DNA from: Longimicrobium sp.
GTDB lineage: Bacteria > Gemmatimonadota > Gemmatimonadetes > Longimicrobiales > Longimicrobiaceae
Assembly (NCBI GenBank): GCA_036389795.1
Contig: DASVWD010000140.1
Coordinates: forward strand, 1 to 64,000
Direction of reading: 5' to 3'
DNA length: 64,000 bases
The position numbers and the translations under genes were made by a program. The notes below the pieces were generated by a model. The model was not told the DNA's origin. It searched no databases and worked only from the letters and a program-made list of their open reading frames with translations. Of this stretch, positions 16,183-25,800 are shown piece after piece (position 1 is the first letter of the stretch; the number at the start of each line of letters is the position of its first letter).

Positions 16183-17439
16183 ATGCCACCGATCTCCAGA
16201 CGCTCCTCCATCGCCGCGGCGTGCGCGTGCGGCCTCCTCTCCGTCGCCCCCGCCGCCGCCCAGCGCGTGGTGGTTCCGGACGACGCGCGGGTGCGGCAGG
16301 CGCTGGAGCACGTGGCGCGCACCGAGCCGCAGACCGTCGAGGAGCAGATCGCCATCTGCCAGATCGAGGCGCCGCCGTTCAAGGAGGCCCGCCGCGCCGA
16401 GGACTACCGCCGCCGCTTCGCCGCGCTGGGGCTGCAGGTGCGCATCGACTCGGTGGGGAACGTGATCGCCGAGCGCCGGGGGGAGCCGGGCGAGCCGGTG
16501 GTGGTCGTCTCCGGGCACCTGGACACCGTCTTCCCCGAGGGCACCGACGTCACCGTCCGCCGCGAGGGCACCATCCTGCGCGGCCCCGGCATCGGCGACG
16601 ACTGCCGCGGGCTGGCGGTGCTGCTCTCCGTGGCCCGCGCGCTCGACCAGGCGCAGCTGCGCACGCGCGGCACCGTGCTCTTCGTGGGCACCGTGGGCGA
16701 GGAGGGCCCGGGGAACCTGCGCGGCGTGCGCCACCTGTTCGGGCGCGAGCTGAAGGATCGCGTCGACTACTTCATCTCGGTGGACGGGACGGGGCTCACG
16801 ATGACGAAGGACGCCGTCGGGAGCCACCGCTACCGCGTCACCTACAAGGGGCCGGGCGGGCACAGCTACGGCGACTTCGGGATGCCGAACCCGATGCACG
16901 CGCTCGGCCGCGCCATCGCGAAGGTGGCCGACTTCCAGGTGCCGCGGAGCCCGCGCGTGACCTTCAGCGTGGGGCTGGTGGAGGGCGGCACCTCGGTGAA
17001 CTCCATCGCCGGCGAGGCGAGCTTCTCGGTGGACATGCGCTCGGTGGACCGCGCGCAACTCGACTCGCTGGACGCCCGGTTCCGCGCCGCGGTGCGGCAG
17101 GCGCTGGACGAGGAGAACGCGCGCTGGCAGAGCGGCGTGAAGCTCACCGTCGCCATCGACACCATCGGCATCCGCCCGGCGGGGACGCAGCCCGCGGACG
17201 CCTACATCGTGCGCGCGGCGGAGGAGGCCGGGAAGCGGCTCGGCTTCACCCCGCCCGCCACCGCCTCCAGCACCGACGCCAACATCCCCATCAACCTGGG
17301 CATCCCGGCGCTCACCATCGACGGCGGCGGGGGCGGCGGCGGGGCGCACTCGCTCGGGGAGTGGTTCGACACCAAGGACAGCCACCTGGGCACGCAGTGG
17401 GCGCTGCTGCTCGTGCTCGCCCTGGCCGGGGTGCGCTGA
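16183..17439 (+). CDS. Secreted M20-family metallopeptidase
   Basis: A 418-residue secreted exopeptidase. The signal peptide spans about 1-26 and ends …APAAAQ. The M20 catalytic domain shows VVSGHLDTVFP (first metal His and catalytic Asp, about 107-117), GDDCRG (bridging Asp, about 143) and GEEGPGN (catalytic base plus metal Glu). The dimerisation domain includes GPGGHSYG. Near the C-terminus GGGGGGAHSLGEWFD carries the last metal His. M20 enzymes act as carboxypeptidases or aminoacylases on peptides; the periplasmic location fits peptide scavenging. It appears monocistronic. Confidence 0.9.
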   Translation: MPPISRRSSIAAACACGLLSVAPAAAQRVVVPDDARVRQALEHVARTEPQTVEEQIAICQIEAPPFKEARRAEDYRRRFAALGLQVRIDSVGNVIAERRGEPGEPVVVVSGHLDTVFPEGTDVTVRREGTILRGPGIGDDCRGLAVLLSVARALDQAQLRTRGTVLFVGTVGEEGPGNLRGVRHLFGRELKDRVDYFISVDGTGLTMTKDAVGSHRYRVTYKGPGGHSYGDFGMPNPMHALGRAIAKVADFQVPRSPRVTFSVGLVEGGTSVNSIAGEASFSVDMRSVDRAQLDSLDARFRAAVRQALDEENARWQSGVKLTVAIDTIGIRPAGTQPADAYIVRAAEEAGKRLGFTPPATASSTDANIPINLGIPALTIDGGGGGGGAHSLGEWFDTKDSHLGTQWALLLVLALAGVR

Positions 17440-17550
17440 CGGGGAGCCCCCTCCCCGGCCTCGGCCGCTGCGCGGTGGAAGGGAGAGCTACGACGCCGCC
17501 CTCTTGCCGACTCCTCCCCGTCTAAACCCGGATTCGGAAGAACTGCAGGC

Positions 17551-17606
17551 CTCACGCAGAGTCAGCAGAGAAAACCCCTCCGCTGACTCTGCTGCCTCTG
17601 CGTGAG
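17551..17606. repeat. R2 hairpin
   Basis: CTCACGCAGAGTCAGCAGAG pairs with CTGACTCTGCTGCCTCTGCGTGAG-type sequence after a short loop. Arms are 9-base tandem units. Confidence 0.8.
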
Positions 17607-17950
17607 AAATCTCTTTTGTCGTATTGGCATCTTTTCTAGCTCTCGCACTTTCGTCTGCGCGCGCGCCGGCGAGCGCGGCCGGGAGCGGGAGGATGCGCGA
17701 GAGCGGGGGACGCATGGACCGTTCGGGGCGGGGAATGGCGGATCGGCGTGCATCGCGAAGTTTGGCCTCGGCCGCCGCACCCGCAAGAGAAACCATCGAC
17801 TGCCGCCCGTCGGCTCCGTCCGATCCCACTCCGCGTGGGATGCGACACCGTTGAGCGGAGCCCGCCGCCGCGGTTACATTGAACGGCGTGCCCGGAGCGC
17901 CGCGCGTCTCCCCTGCTCCGGTTCGTGGTCCCCTCCTCCCGCTCCTCCCG
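17607..17950. other. Leader region before the KAP NTPase gene
   Basis: No gene recognised. There are possible TTG/GTG starts in frame with the KAP gene at 17879 and 17888, but no ribosome binding site. I see no clear promoter. Confidence 0.4.
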
Positions 17951-20900
17951 ATGGACAATCCCGATTCCGTCCTCCTGAGCCGCATCACCGGCCTGCTGTA
18001 CCCCCCGGGCTCGACCGCTCCGCTCGATGCCATGGCGTGCCTGGTGCACCCGCTCGTGGCGGTGGTGCCGCGCGTCGCGATGAATGAGAAGGGGCCGCCA
18101 GGCACCGACTTCCTGTTCCACTTCGTCGCCGCGGAGTCGGACTGGCACGTCCCTGCCACGTATGTTGCCTCGGACGCGTGGCTCGCCGCGTTTCTGCTCG
18201 CGACTGCGTCTCCCGAGCCACTCGCCATCCTCCTCGACCTGCTGTCTCAGCGTCCACCCCCGCCGGGGTCGACCATCAATCTGCTGGCGCGCGACGACTC
18301 GGCGGCGGGGCTGGTGCCGCTCTCCGCGCGGTATGACGGAGTCACGGCTCACGGATTGGAAGGATTGGACGGACGGTTGAGGTTGACGATCCAGGAGCCG
18401 TCCTCGAACGCGTATCTGCTCGGCGCGCCTCTCGTCTACGGCGGAAAACTGATCGGCATCGCCGATACGCTCGCGCAGTCTTCGGGATCGAAGGGGGAGC
18501 TGCTGTACGCCCTCCCGGCCGAGCTGATCCGGAAGAGCCACGCCGTGGCGGAAGCGGTCAGCCGGGTGGAGAGAACCCCGGTCGCGGGCTCGTCCGGAGG
18601 CTCGTACGAGGCGCCCGGCCGAGTGGAGGGTTCCGCGGTCCAGGGCGAGATGGAGACCGCGAACGTGGGCGAGGCGCCGGAAACCATCGCCGTCCGGCGC
18701 AAGGCGCCCGCAGCGGCGAAGAAGGCGCCGAAGAAGAAGCCCACCGCACGCTCTCGCGCCCGCGGCGAGGCCGCCACTCCGCGGATCGACCAGGCCGCGT
18801 TCCTCCGCCGGCTCTCGCAGGGCGCGCGGCACGTGCTGTCGCACGCGGACGGGATGCGCCAGGCGCAGGGGCTCGACGCGCTGCACGTGGAGCACCTGGT
18901 CGGGGGAATCGCCTCGATGGACGGGGGTGTCGCGCAGCGCATGCTGGGCGCGCTCGAGCTGAACCGCGACGGCCTGCGGGAGCTGCTGGGGAAGGCCGCG
19001 CGGCACGAGCAGCCTTTCCCCGCGCCCGGCGGCTACGCGCCCTCCGTCCTGTCGGACCTTCCACCGTCCTCGGCGCACGCGGGGTATGCGTTCGCGTCGG
19101 CGGTGGCGGCGGCCGACGCGGAGAAGTCGGAGCGGATCGACGTGCGGCACCTGCTGGCGGGCGCGCTCGGCGTGGAGATGTGCGGCGTCGTCGATGCGCT
19201 GCGCGAGCGCGGGCTCACGCCCGAGCACGTGGGCGCGCGCGTCCCCGCGCTGCGGCTCTTCCGCGAGCCCGTGGGCGGCACCCGCTACCACGCCGACGAC
19301 CCCGAGGGCGAGGACGCGCTGGGGATCGAGCGCGAGGTGAAGGCCCTGGCCGCGGTGCTGGCCCGCAAGGACACGCCGCTCCCCCTGTCGCTGGGGCTGT
19401 TCGGCGACTGGGGGAGCGGCAAGAGCTTCTTCATGCACGCGCTGGAGGACGAGATCGCCGCGCTGGCGGACGAGGCGCGCGGCGACCCCGCCAGCCCCCA
19501 CCACTCGGGCATCGTCCAGCTCTGGTTCAACGCCTGGCACTACATCGACACCAACCTGTGGGCCAGCCTGGCCGCGGCCATCTTCCAGGGACTGGCCGCC
19601 GAGCTGGACCGGGGCGAGGGCGACCGGCGGAAGCGCGAGGAGCTGAAGGGCCGCATCCTGGCGCAGACCACGCACCTGGAGCAGGTGCGCGCCGACGCGC
19701 AGGAGCGGCGGCGCCGCCTGGACCGCGACCTCCGCGACGAGCAGGCCCGGCTGGAGCGGCTGGAGGCCGAGGAGCGCACCGTCCAGCGCAGCCTCACGGC
19801 CGGCGAGCTGCTGCGGGCCTCCTGGCGCGCCGTGGCCACCCACCCCACGGTGGAGAGCGCCGTCAAGGAGGCCAGCGAGAAGCTCGGCATCCCCCAGGCG
19901 AAGCTGGCCGTGGCCGACGCGCGGGCGCAGGTGCTGGAGTGGGGGCGCGTCCGCCGGTCGGCGTGGGGGCTCGGTCAGGCGCTCGCCGAGCGGAGCCGCG
20001 GCCGCCGCGCTGCGATTCTGGCGGGCCTGGTGCTGGGGCTCGCCGGCCTGTTCCTGATCTTCGACCTGGAAGTGGTTCCGGAGGTCGGAAACTGGCTGGA
20101 CCGCCTGCCCGGGATCGGCTCGCTGGCGGCGGGGATCGCCGCGCTGGCCGCGGGGCTTGCGACCGGGACGGCGGCGCTGGCGCCGGTGCTGAAGGCGGTG
20201 CGGCAGGCGGTCGGGGTGCTGGAGAAGGCGAAGGAGGAGAACCGGGCGCGGGTGGCGGCCGAGCGCGAGGAGCGGAAGAAGGCGCTGCTGGAGCACCAGG
20301 AGCGCATCAACCACGACAAGGCCGAGGCCGAGCAGCAGATCGACGCCGCCACGCGCGAGCTGCGGGAGCTGGAGCGGCAGCTGGCCGCGCTGCACCCCGA
20401 GCGCCGCATGCAGGACTTCGTCTCGGAGCGCCACGCCAGCACCGACTACACGCAGCACCTGGGCGTGATCGCCCGCGCCCGGCGCGACTTCGAGATGCTC
20501 ACCGAGCGGCTGGACGAGGTGCTGGAGGAGGAGCGGAAGGCGGCGGAGGAAGCCGGGGAGCCGGCCGGGGCGCGCCGGGCCGCCATCAGCCGCATCGTGC
20601 TGTACATCGACGACCTGGACCGCTGCCCCGAAGACAAGGTGGTGGACGTGCTCCAGGCCGTGCACCTGCTGCTGGCCTTCAAGCTGTTCGTGGTGGTGGT
20701 GGGCGTGGACTCGCGCTGGCTGCTGCACTCGCTCAAGCAGCACTCGGCGGTGTTCCGCGGCCGCCGCGCCGGGGCGGACGGCGAGGAGGGCGACGAGCTC
20801 AGCGTGGACGAGCGGGTGCACTGGCAGTCCACCCCGCTCAACTACCTGGAGAAGATCTTCCAGGTCCCCTTCACCCTGCGCCCGATGGCCGAGACCGGCT

Positions 20901-21868
20901 TCCACGAGCTGATCGAGAGCCTGGCGAACCCGGAGCAGGTAGACGGCGACCGGCACAAGCGTGAGCTACGGGAGCGCCTCCGGGCGGCGTCCGCGGAGCT
21001 CCGGCGGGCAAGGGCCGACCCGCAGGCGGCCGCGGCCGCGCAGGCCCGCGAGCAGGCGACCCAACAGGCCGTCGAACGGGGCCTTGGGAAAATCGCTGTT
21101 CCCGGCGAGGCTCAGGAGCAGCAATCGGAGAACCTGTTAGACCGGCTGGACCGCATCCTACTGCAGGTGGAAGCCGAGCAACCGGCCGCCGCTACGCGCG
21201 AACCGGAGCGACAGCAGCGCGCAACCGAAGCGGCGCGGCTGGAGATCGGCGCGGCGGAGCGCGAGTTCATGAAGCGGACGTACCGGCTGATCCCCACGCC
21301 GCGGGCGGCCAAGCGCTTCCTGAACGTCTACCGCCTGGTGCGCGGGGGGCTCGACGCGGACCAGCTCGAGGCGCTCGTCGGCAGTCCCGAGGCGGGCGAG
21401 TACCGGGCCGTGCTGCTGCTCCTGGCCATGCTCACCGGCTACCCGGCCGAGGCCACGGTGGTGCTGCGCGACCTGGTGGAGACCGAGCCCGACGACACCT
21501 GGTGGCACTACCTGGAGCGGCTGGAGCAGCGCCGCCGCGAGGCCGCGGAGGCGAACGACGACGCGGCGGACCCGTTCGCGGGGCTGGAGGGCGTCGAGGA
21601 GAGTCGCTGGGCCGACATGCTGCGGAAGCTGGAGGCCGTGCGCCCGTACCTCCCCGCCGGCCAGTCGTGCGAAGACTTCGTGAAGTGGGCGCCGGAGATC
21701 GCGCGCTACTCCTTCTACTCGGGCCGCGTGCTCTTCGGCCGCGAGCCGGGCGACGCGTCTTCCCGCCCCTCCCGGCCGTCCGCGCCGCCCGGCTCCGCTC
21801 CCCCCGCCGAAGCCGCGGAGGCAGTGCAGGTAGCCGTGGGGCCGCCGCCCGCCGCCTCACCCGCGTGA
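17951..21868 (+). CDS. KAP-family P-loop NTPase with ClpN-like and putative pseudo-trypsin N-terminal regions
   Basis: A 1305-residue protein from the ATG at 17951 (start uncertain). Residues about 1-200 resemble a trypsin-like beta fold: LLGAPLVYGGKLIGIAD is where active proteases have GNSGGP, but the nucleophile is missing. A Lys/Ala linker (AAKKAPKKKPTA) follows. Two related helical repeats at about 279-343 and 372-421 (LDALHVEHLVGGI, ERIDVRHLLAGAL) resemble the Clp N-domain. The KAP NTPase has Walker A GDWGSGKS (about 484), FNAWHY, two membrane segments (about 690-710 and 723-746), coiled coils and Walker B IVLYIDDLDRC (about 882). KAP ATPases are membrane-associated and frequent in conflict systems. 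A terminator follows, so it acts alone here. Confidence 0.82.
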   Translation: MDNPDSVLLSRITGLLYPPGSTAPLDAMACLVHPLVAVVPRVAMNEKGPPGTDFLFHFVAAESDWHVPATYVASDAWLAAFLLATASPEPLAILLDLLSQRPPPPGSTINLLARDDSAAGLVPLSARYDGVTAHGLEGLDGRLRLTIQEPSSNAYLLGAPLVYGGKLIGIADTLAQSSGSKGELLYALPAELIRKSHAVAEAVSRVERTPVAGSSGGSYEAPGRVEGSAVQGEMETANVGEAPETIAVRRKAPAAAKKAPKKKPTARSRARGEAATPRIDQAAFLRRLSQGARHVLSHADGMRQAQGLDALHVEHLVGGIASMDGGVAQRMLGALELNRDGLRELLGKAARHEQPFPAPGGYAPSVLSDLPPSSAHAGYAFASAVAAADAEKSERIDVRHLLAGALGVEMCGVVDALRERGLTPEHVGARVPALRLFREPVGGTRYHADDPEGEDALGIEREVKALAAVLARKDTPLPLSLGLFGDWGSGKSFFMHALEDEIAALADEARGDPASPHHSGIVQLWFNAWHYIDTNLWASLAAAIFQGLAAELDRGEGDRRKREELKGRILAQTTHLEQVRADAQERRRRLDRDLRDEQARLERLEAEERTVQRSLTAGELLRASWRAVATHPTVESAVKEASEKLGIPQAKLAVADARAQVLEWGRVRRSAWGLGQALAERSRGRRAAILAGLVLGLAGLFLIFDLEVVPEVGNWLDRLPGIGSLAAGIAALAAGLATGTAALAPVLKAVRQAVGVLEKAKEENRARVAAEREERKKALLEHQERINHDKAEAEQQIDAATRELRELERQLAALHPERRMQDFVSERHASTDYTQHLGVIARARRDFEMLTERLDEVLEEERKAAEEAGEPAGARRAAISRIVLYIDDLDRCPEDKVVDVLQAVHLLLAFKLFVVVVGVDSRWLLHSLKQHSAVFRGRRAGADGEEGDELSVDERVHWQSTPLNYLEKIFQVPFTLRPMAETGFHELIESLANPEQVDGDRHKRELRERLRAASAELRRARADPQAAAAAQAREQATQQAVERGLGKIAVPGEAQEQQSENLLDRLDRILLQVEAEQPAAATREPERQQRATEAARLEIGAAEREFMKRTYRLIPTPRAAKRFLNVYRLVRGGLDADQLEALVGSPEAGEYRAVLLLLAMLTGYPAEATVVLRDLVETEPDDTWWHYLERLEQRRREAAEANDDAADPFAGLEGVEESRWADMLRKLEAVRPYLPAGQSCEDFVKWAPEIARYSFYSGRVLFGREPGDASSRPSRPSAPPGSAPPAEAAEAVQVAVGPPPAASPA

Positions 21869-21878
21869 CGAGCCAGCC

Positions 21879-21910
21879 AGGCCCGCTCCCGCCACGTACG
21901 GAGCGGGCCT
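21879..21910 (+). terminator. Hairpin after the KAP gene
   Basis: AGGCCCGCTCC, 10-base loop, GGAGCGGGCCT. It lies 10 bases after the stop codon. No T-tract, but an 11-bp perfect stem. Confidence 0.6.
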
Positions 21911-21983
21911 CGCCGTCGTACGGGGCTTTGCGCGCGCCGCCGGTGCCGCCTTGCGCCGCCGCGGACCGCCTCCGAACTTCCCC

Positions 21984-22013
21984 CGCACTTTCGCACTTCG
22001 CACTTTCGCACTT
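21984..22013. repeat. R3-type repeat (GCACTTTC)
   Basis: Three to four units of GCACTTTC / GCACTTC immediately before the Rieske gene; it overlaps where its ribosome binding site would be expected. Confidence 0.6.
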
Positions 22014-22021
22014 GCGGTCAT

Positions 22022-22333
22022 ATGCCCGAACACGAAGTCACGCGCGTCACCGCCGTCCCCGAGGGGGAGGCGCGGGGGTTCACGGTGGGCGGGGAGGAGA
22101 TCGTCCTCTGCAACGTGGAAGGCGAGATCTACGCGCTGCACGGGATCTGCACGCACGAGGAGCTGCCGCTGGACGGCGGCGAGGTGGAGGACGGCGTGCT
22201 CACCTGCGAGTGGCACGGCGCCCAGTACGACGTCCGCACCGGCGAGGTCTGCGCCCTACCCGCCACACGCCCGATCAAGACCTTCGAGACGCGCGTCGAC
22301 GACGAGGGCCGCGTCTTCGTTACGATCGGCTGA
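22022..22333 (+). CDS. Rieske [2Fe-2S] ferredoxin
   Basis: A 103-residue soluble Rieske protein of the type that feeds electrons to non-haem iron dioxygenases. Cluster ligands are plain: CTHEELPL gives Cys-x-His at about 41-43, and CEWHGAQYD gives Cys-x-x-His at about 61-64. Length is typical of stand-alone ferredoxin components. No dioxygenase or reductase gene lies beside it; the thioredoxin-reductase-like gene 4 kb downstream is on the other strand. A weak start context (repeat DNA upstream, CATATG at the start) suggests it may be poorly translated or leaderless. Confidence 0.92.
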   Translation: MPEHEVTRVTAVPEGEARGFTVGGEEIVLCNVEGEIYALHGICTHEELPLDGGEVEDGVLTCEWHGAQYDVRTGEVCALPATRPIKTFETRVDDEGRVFVTIG

Positions 22334-22347
22334 GATCGGAAAAACGG

Positions 22348-22377
22348 TCTCACGCAGAGACGCGGAGGCGCAGAGGC
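22348..22377. repeat. R2 single arm
   Basis: TCTCACGCAGAGACGCGGAG and following GCGCAGAGGCG: left-arm R2 units directly after the Rieske gene, with no right arm. Confidence 0.6.
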
Positions 22378-22407
22378 GAACTGTGAGGGCACCTCGGTAG
22401 ATCTGGA

Positions 22408-22477
22408 TCACACGGAGTCAACGGAGTCAACAGAGAACGGCAAGAGGTTCTCCGTTAACTCCGTTGACTCCGTGTGA
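22408..22477. repeat. R2 hairpin (CACGGAGTCAACGGAG type)
   Basis: TCACACGGAGTCAACGGAGT… and its complement ACTCCGTTGACTCCGTGTGA around a GCAAGAG loop: a 30-bp stem with 9-base periodic arms. Confidence 0.8.
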
Positions 22478-22489
22478 GGCATCATCAGA

Positions 22490-22714
22490 TCACTCGCGCA
22501 GCACCCGGTGGACGAAGGCGACGGCGATGGAGCCCTCGCCGACCGCCGAGGCCACGCGCTTGATGTTGCCTCCCCGCACGTCGCCGACCGCGAACACGCC
22601 GGGGAGGCTCGTCTCCAGGAGGTACGGAGCCCGGGCGAGCGGCCACTCCGCCTCGGCCAGGTCGTCGGGCGTCAGGTCGGGCCCGTCTTGATGAAGCCAC
22701 TGGCGTCGAGCGCC
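22490..22714 (-). pseudogene. Duplicated 3' end of the thioredoxin-reductase-like gene
   Basis: About 225 bases nearly identical to 26199-26424, the last 75 codons and stop of the reductase gene. Differences are a few substitutions and one lost C (GGGCCCG versus GGGCCCCG near 22680) that shifts the frame. It has no start and cannot make a protein alone. It is a direct repeat of the true 3' end and bounds, with it, the low-GC lipase/RCC1 gene. Confidence 0.9.
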
Positions 22715-22761
22715 TGCTCGGTAGCTTCGTACTGCTCAGATGTCGATTCTACGCCCAAGAC

Positions 22762-22790
22762 TTGACTTGAACTGTAAGTAAGACTACCCT
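22762..22790 (+). promoter_or_regulatory. Possible promoter of the lipase/RCC1 gene
   Basis: TTGACT, 17-base spacer, TACCCT, in AT-richer DNA belonging to the inserted segment, about 60 bases before the likely ATG. Confidence 0.4.
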
Positions 22791-22853
22791 GCGCAATCTG
22801 TGCGAACTCTCCTTCCTCTTCATTTTTCCCCTTCTCACGCTGGAGCCCGCCTG

Positions 22854-25800
22854 ATGCGCCGATATGGCCTGGTCGCGACATTCCTTCTCACCTCATTTCT
22901 CCTCTCCTGTCGCGACAACCAGCTCCTGCACCCAAACGCGATTTCCACATCGATCTCAATCCAACCTGATAGTGTCATCGTGGTCCGAGGTGCCGACGTG
23001 CAGTTGCAGGTCACCCTGACCGACCGTCAGGGTCGTGCAATGCCCAACGCCGCCATCAACTGGCGCTCGGCCGACACCACTGTCGCGACGGTCAGCCCTC
23101 TGGGGGTCCTGCGCGGGGTAGCGTTTGGTAGAACCCGCGTCACCGCATCTGTAGGTACGCTACGGACGGAAATTCCTGTAATCGTCCTCTATCCGGCTCG
23201 AGACTCGGCTCTCGTGACCGCGACCGATTCTGCATCGGTCGCGGTAGGGAACGGCACCATCGTAACCGTAGCAGCCGGGGCGTTCCCGACCGGTACCCTG
23301 CTGACACTCGAGCAGGAGGCCACCGCTCCCGATACATCTGACGGTCCGCCGCTCGGGCCGACGTTCCGTCTTCGCGTCTCGATCCCGTCAACCGCGTCGG
23401 CCTCGCTCCGCGCCGAGAGGCGTCCGAACCTGTCCACGATCGCTAACGCATTCCAGATTTCTACCATCCTGAATACCACGGCCAAGCTTTCTACGGACGT
23501 GGTGTCGCTTGTCATTCGTCCAGCGGCGGACGTCACGACGAAGACCATACTCAATGCCGTGGACGTGGCTGAGAAAACGGGAGAGTTTGTGAATGCTCGG
23601 TTTGCAGTACCATTTTCGAGCATCATCGAAGGTGCGACAGGAGTCGTTTACGATCTCGAGTTTTCCCCTGTTCATGCGACCGCGAATTGTGACTCCCAGC
23701 CATCAACCTGGGCATTTTACAATGTGCTGGGTTCGAGCACAGTTCCTAATACCGATAAGATCCCGCTTGTGCTTATCCACGGATTCCAAGTGGACAAACG
23801 CTCGTGCCAGGCCGTTCAGAACTTTCACCCCGAGGAGGATACCTGGGCGCCGTTCATCCAGGCGTTCAAAACGAGCGACCTTGCGAATCGGTACGAACTC
23901 TGGGTGTATCGGTATCCGACCTTTTACTCGATCGAGAACTCGGCCGCGAGATTATCGACATTCATCAACAGCAAGTTACCCAACCGGGAGACTGTGCTCA
24001 TTGGACATAGTATGGGCGGACTGGTTGGCGCCTATTACGTCGGCGTGACGCAGAGTAATCGCGTCCATCAATTGATTACGCTGGCAACACCGTTCCGTGG
24101 AAGTCCGGCGGCAGTACGGAACTTGACGAGTTTTCCATCGTTTGATGCTATGCAAGAATGCATGGGCACTCAGTACCTGCTCGGAGCAATTAGTGCATTT
24201 GATATAGTCGCGGGAAATTTCTTCATTGGCACAGAAGGCGGTCGTGAATTGAATCCGAACTCAGCCTTCTACACGGAGCAACTGGACCGTGTGAGTGCGC
24301 GATTTACACCGAAGCTCTGGTCGCTTCACGGAACCACCTCTTGGAGCAATGTATTGAGTGGATCTGGCGATGCACTCCTTATGTTTTTCGGATGCTACAT
24401 TCTTGAAAAAACCGGTGAGGAGAACGATGGCCTGGTCACGATCAGCAGCGCTGAGCACTACGGACCGGCCGCCCTCCCGAACTGGGAGAGACACGACCAC
24501 TACCAGATGGCCGGCGCAAGCGATGTAATCGACAGCGTGCTCCGGCATCTCTCGCTTCTCTCCAGGGAAGTTCCAGCAAAGCCGAAGAGTCTTTCGGTTG
24601 CCGCCGGCGACAACCAGATTGCCCGCCCCGGCCAGCAGCTTCCCATCCCAATCGCCGTGCAGGTCTCGGATGTTGCGGGGGTGCCTGTTCCGGGGGTCAC
24701 GGTACAGTTCCAGGTGACTTCGGGTGGCGGCTCGCTCGCGGCGAGTGCCGCTGGGGTGACCGATACATCCGGCATCGCCTGGGCCACGTGGACGCTGGGC
24801 CTAACTCCGGGGCCACAGACTGCAACGGCATCTGTGGCCGGCCTTCTCGGCTCCCCCGTGACGTTCAATGCGACGGCCAGCGAGGTCGTCACGCCCACCA
24901 TTCGTGCCCAGGTAAGCGCCGGGAATGACCATGCCTGTGCGATTACCAGCGCGGGACAGGCATACTGCTGGGGTAGCAACGTGATCGGCAGCCTCGGCAA
25001 TGACAACGCAACGGATGGCTCGACGCCGAGCAGGGTTTCGGGCAATTATACCTTCGCGTCGATTTCTGCCGGCGGGGATGGCGCCGGCTCGGGGCAGTAC
25101 GAACATTCGTGTGGAGTGACGACCGGCGGTACCGGACTGTGCTGGGGCAGTTCCACCTGGGGCGAGCTTGGCACCACGGTCTCCACCTGCGGATTCCAGA
25201 AGCAAGGTGCCTGCGTTCCCGTTCCCGTGGAAGGGAATCTCGAATTCAGCGCGATCGCCGCCGGGAACCTGCACACCTGCGGCTTAACTCGTGATGGTGC
25301 GGCGTACTGCTGGGGCTACGGCGGATTCGGTGCGCTGGGCACGGGGAGCACGGTTTTCACTGCGTTCACTCCACAGGCAGTCGTCGGGGGACTCACGTTC
25401 AAGTCGATCGATGCAGCCCGACACTGGACGTGTGCCCTGACACCTGCCGGTGCGGCCTACTGCTGGGGTGGCACGGGTGGGGGGCTGGGGAGCCTGACCC
25501 CGGGACAGGGTTGCAACGGTACCTGCGTTCCTCAGCCAACGCTGGTCGCGGGCGGACACACGTTCAAGGCAATCACCGTCGGCGGAAGCTTCTCCTGCGG
25601 AGTCACTACGGATGGAGACGCTTACTGCTGGGGAGGAAATACCTGGGGTCAGCTCGGTGACGGAACCACGACCGATTCCCCGCTCCCCGTCCGGGTGACC
25701 GGCGGACTGAAGTTCACCGCGATCGACGCCGGGGCCGAGCACGTCTGCGCAATCACTGCCGCGGGCGCTGCTTACTGCTGGGGCGCGGGACTCGCCGGCA

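Noticed and set aside
22485-22714. Separate small gene before the lipase/RCC1 gene
   Set aside because: The sequence is a frameshifted duplicate of the 3' end of the reductase gene, not an independent gene.
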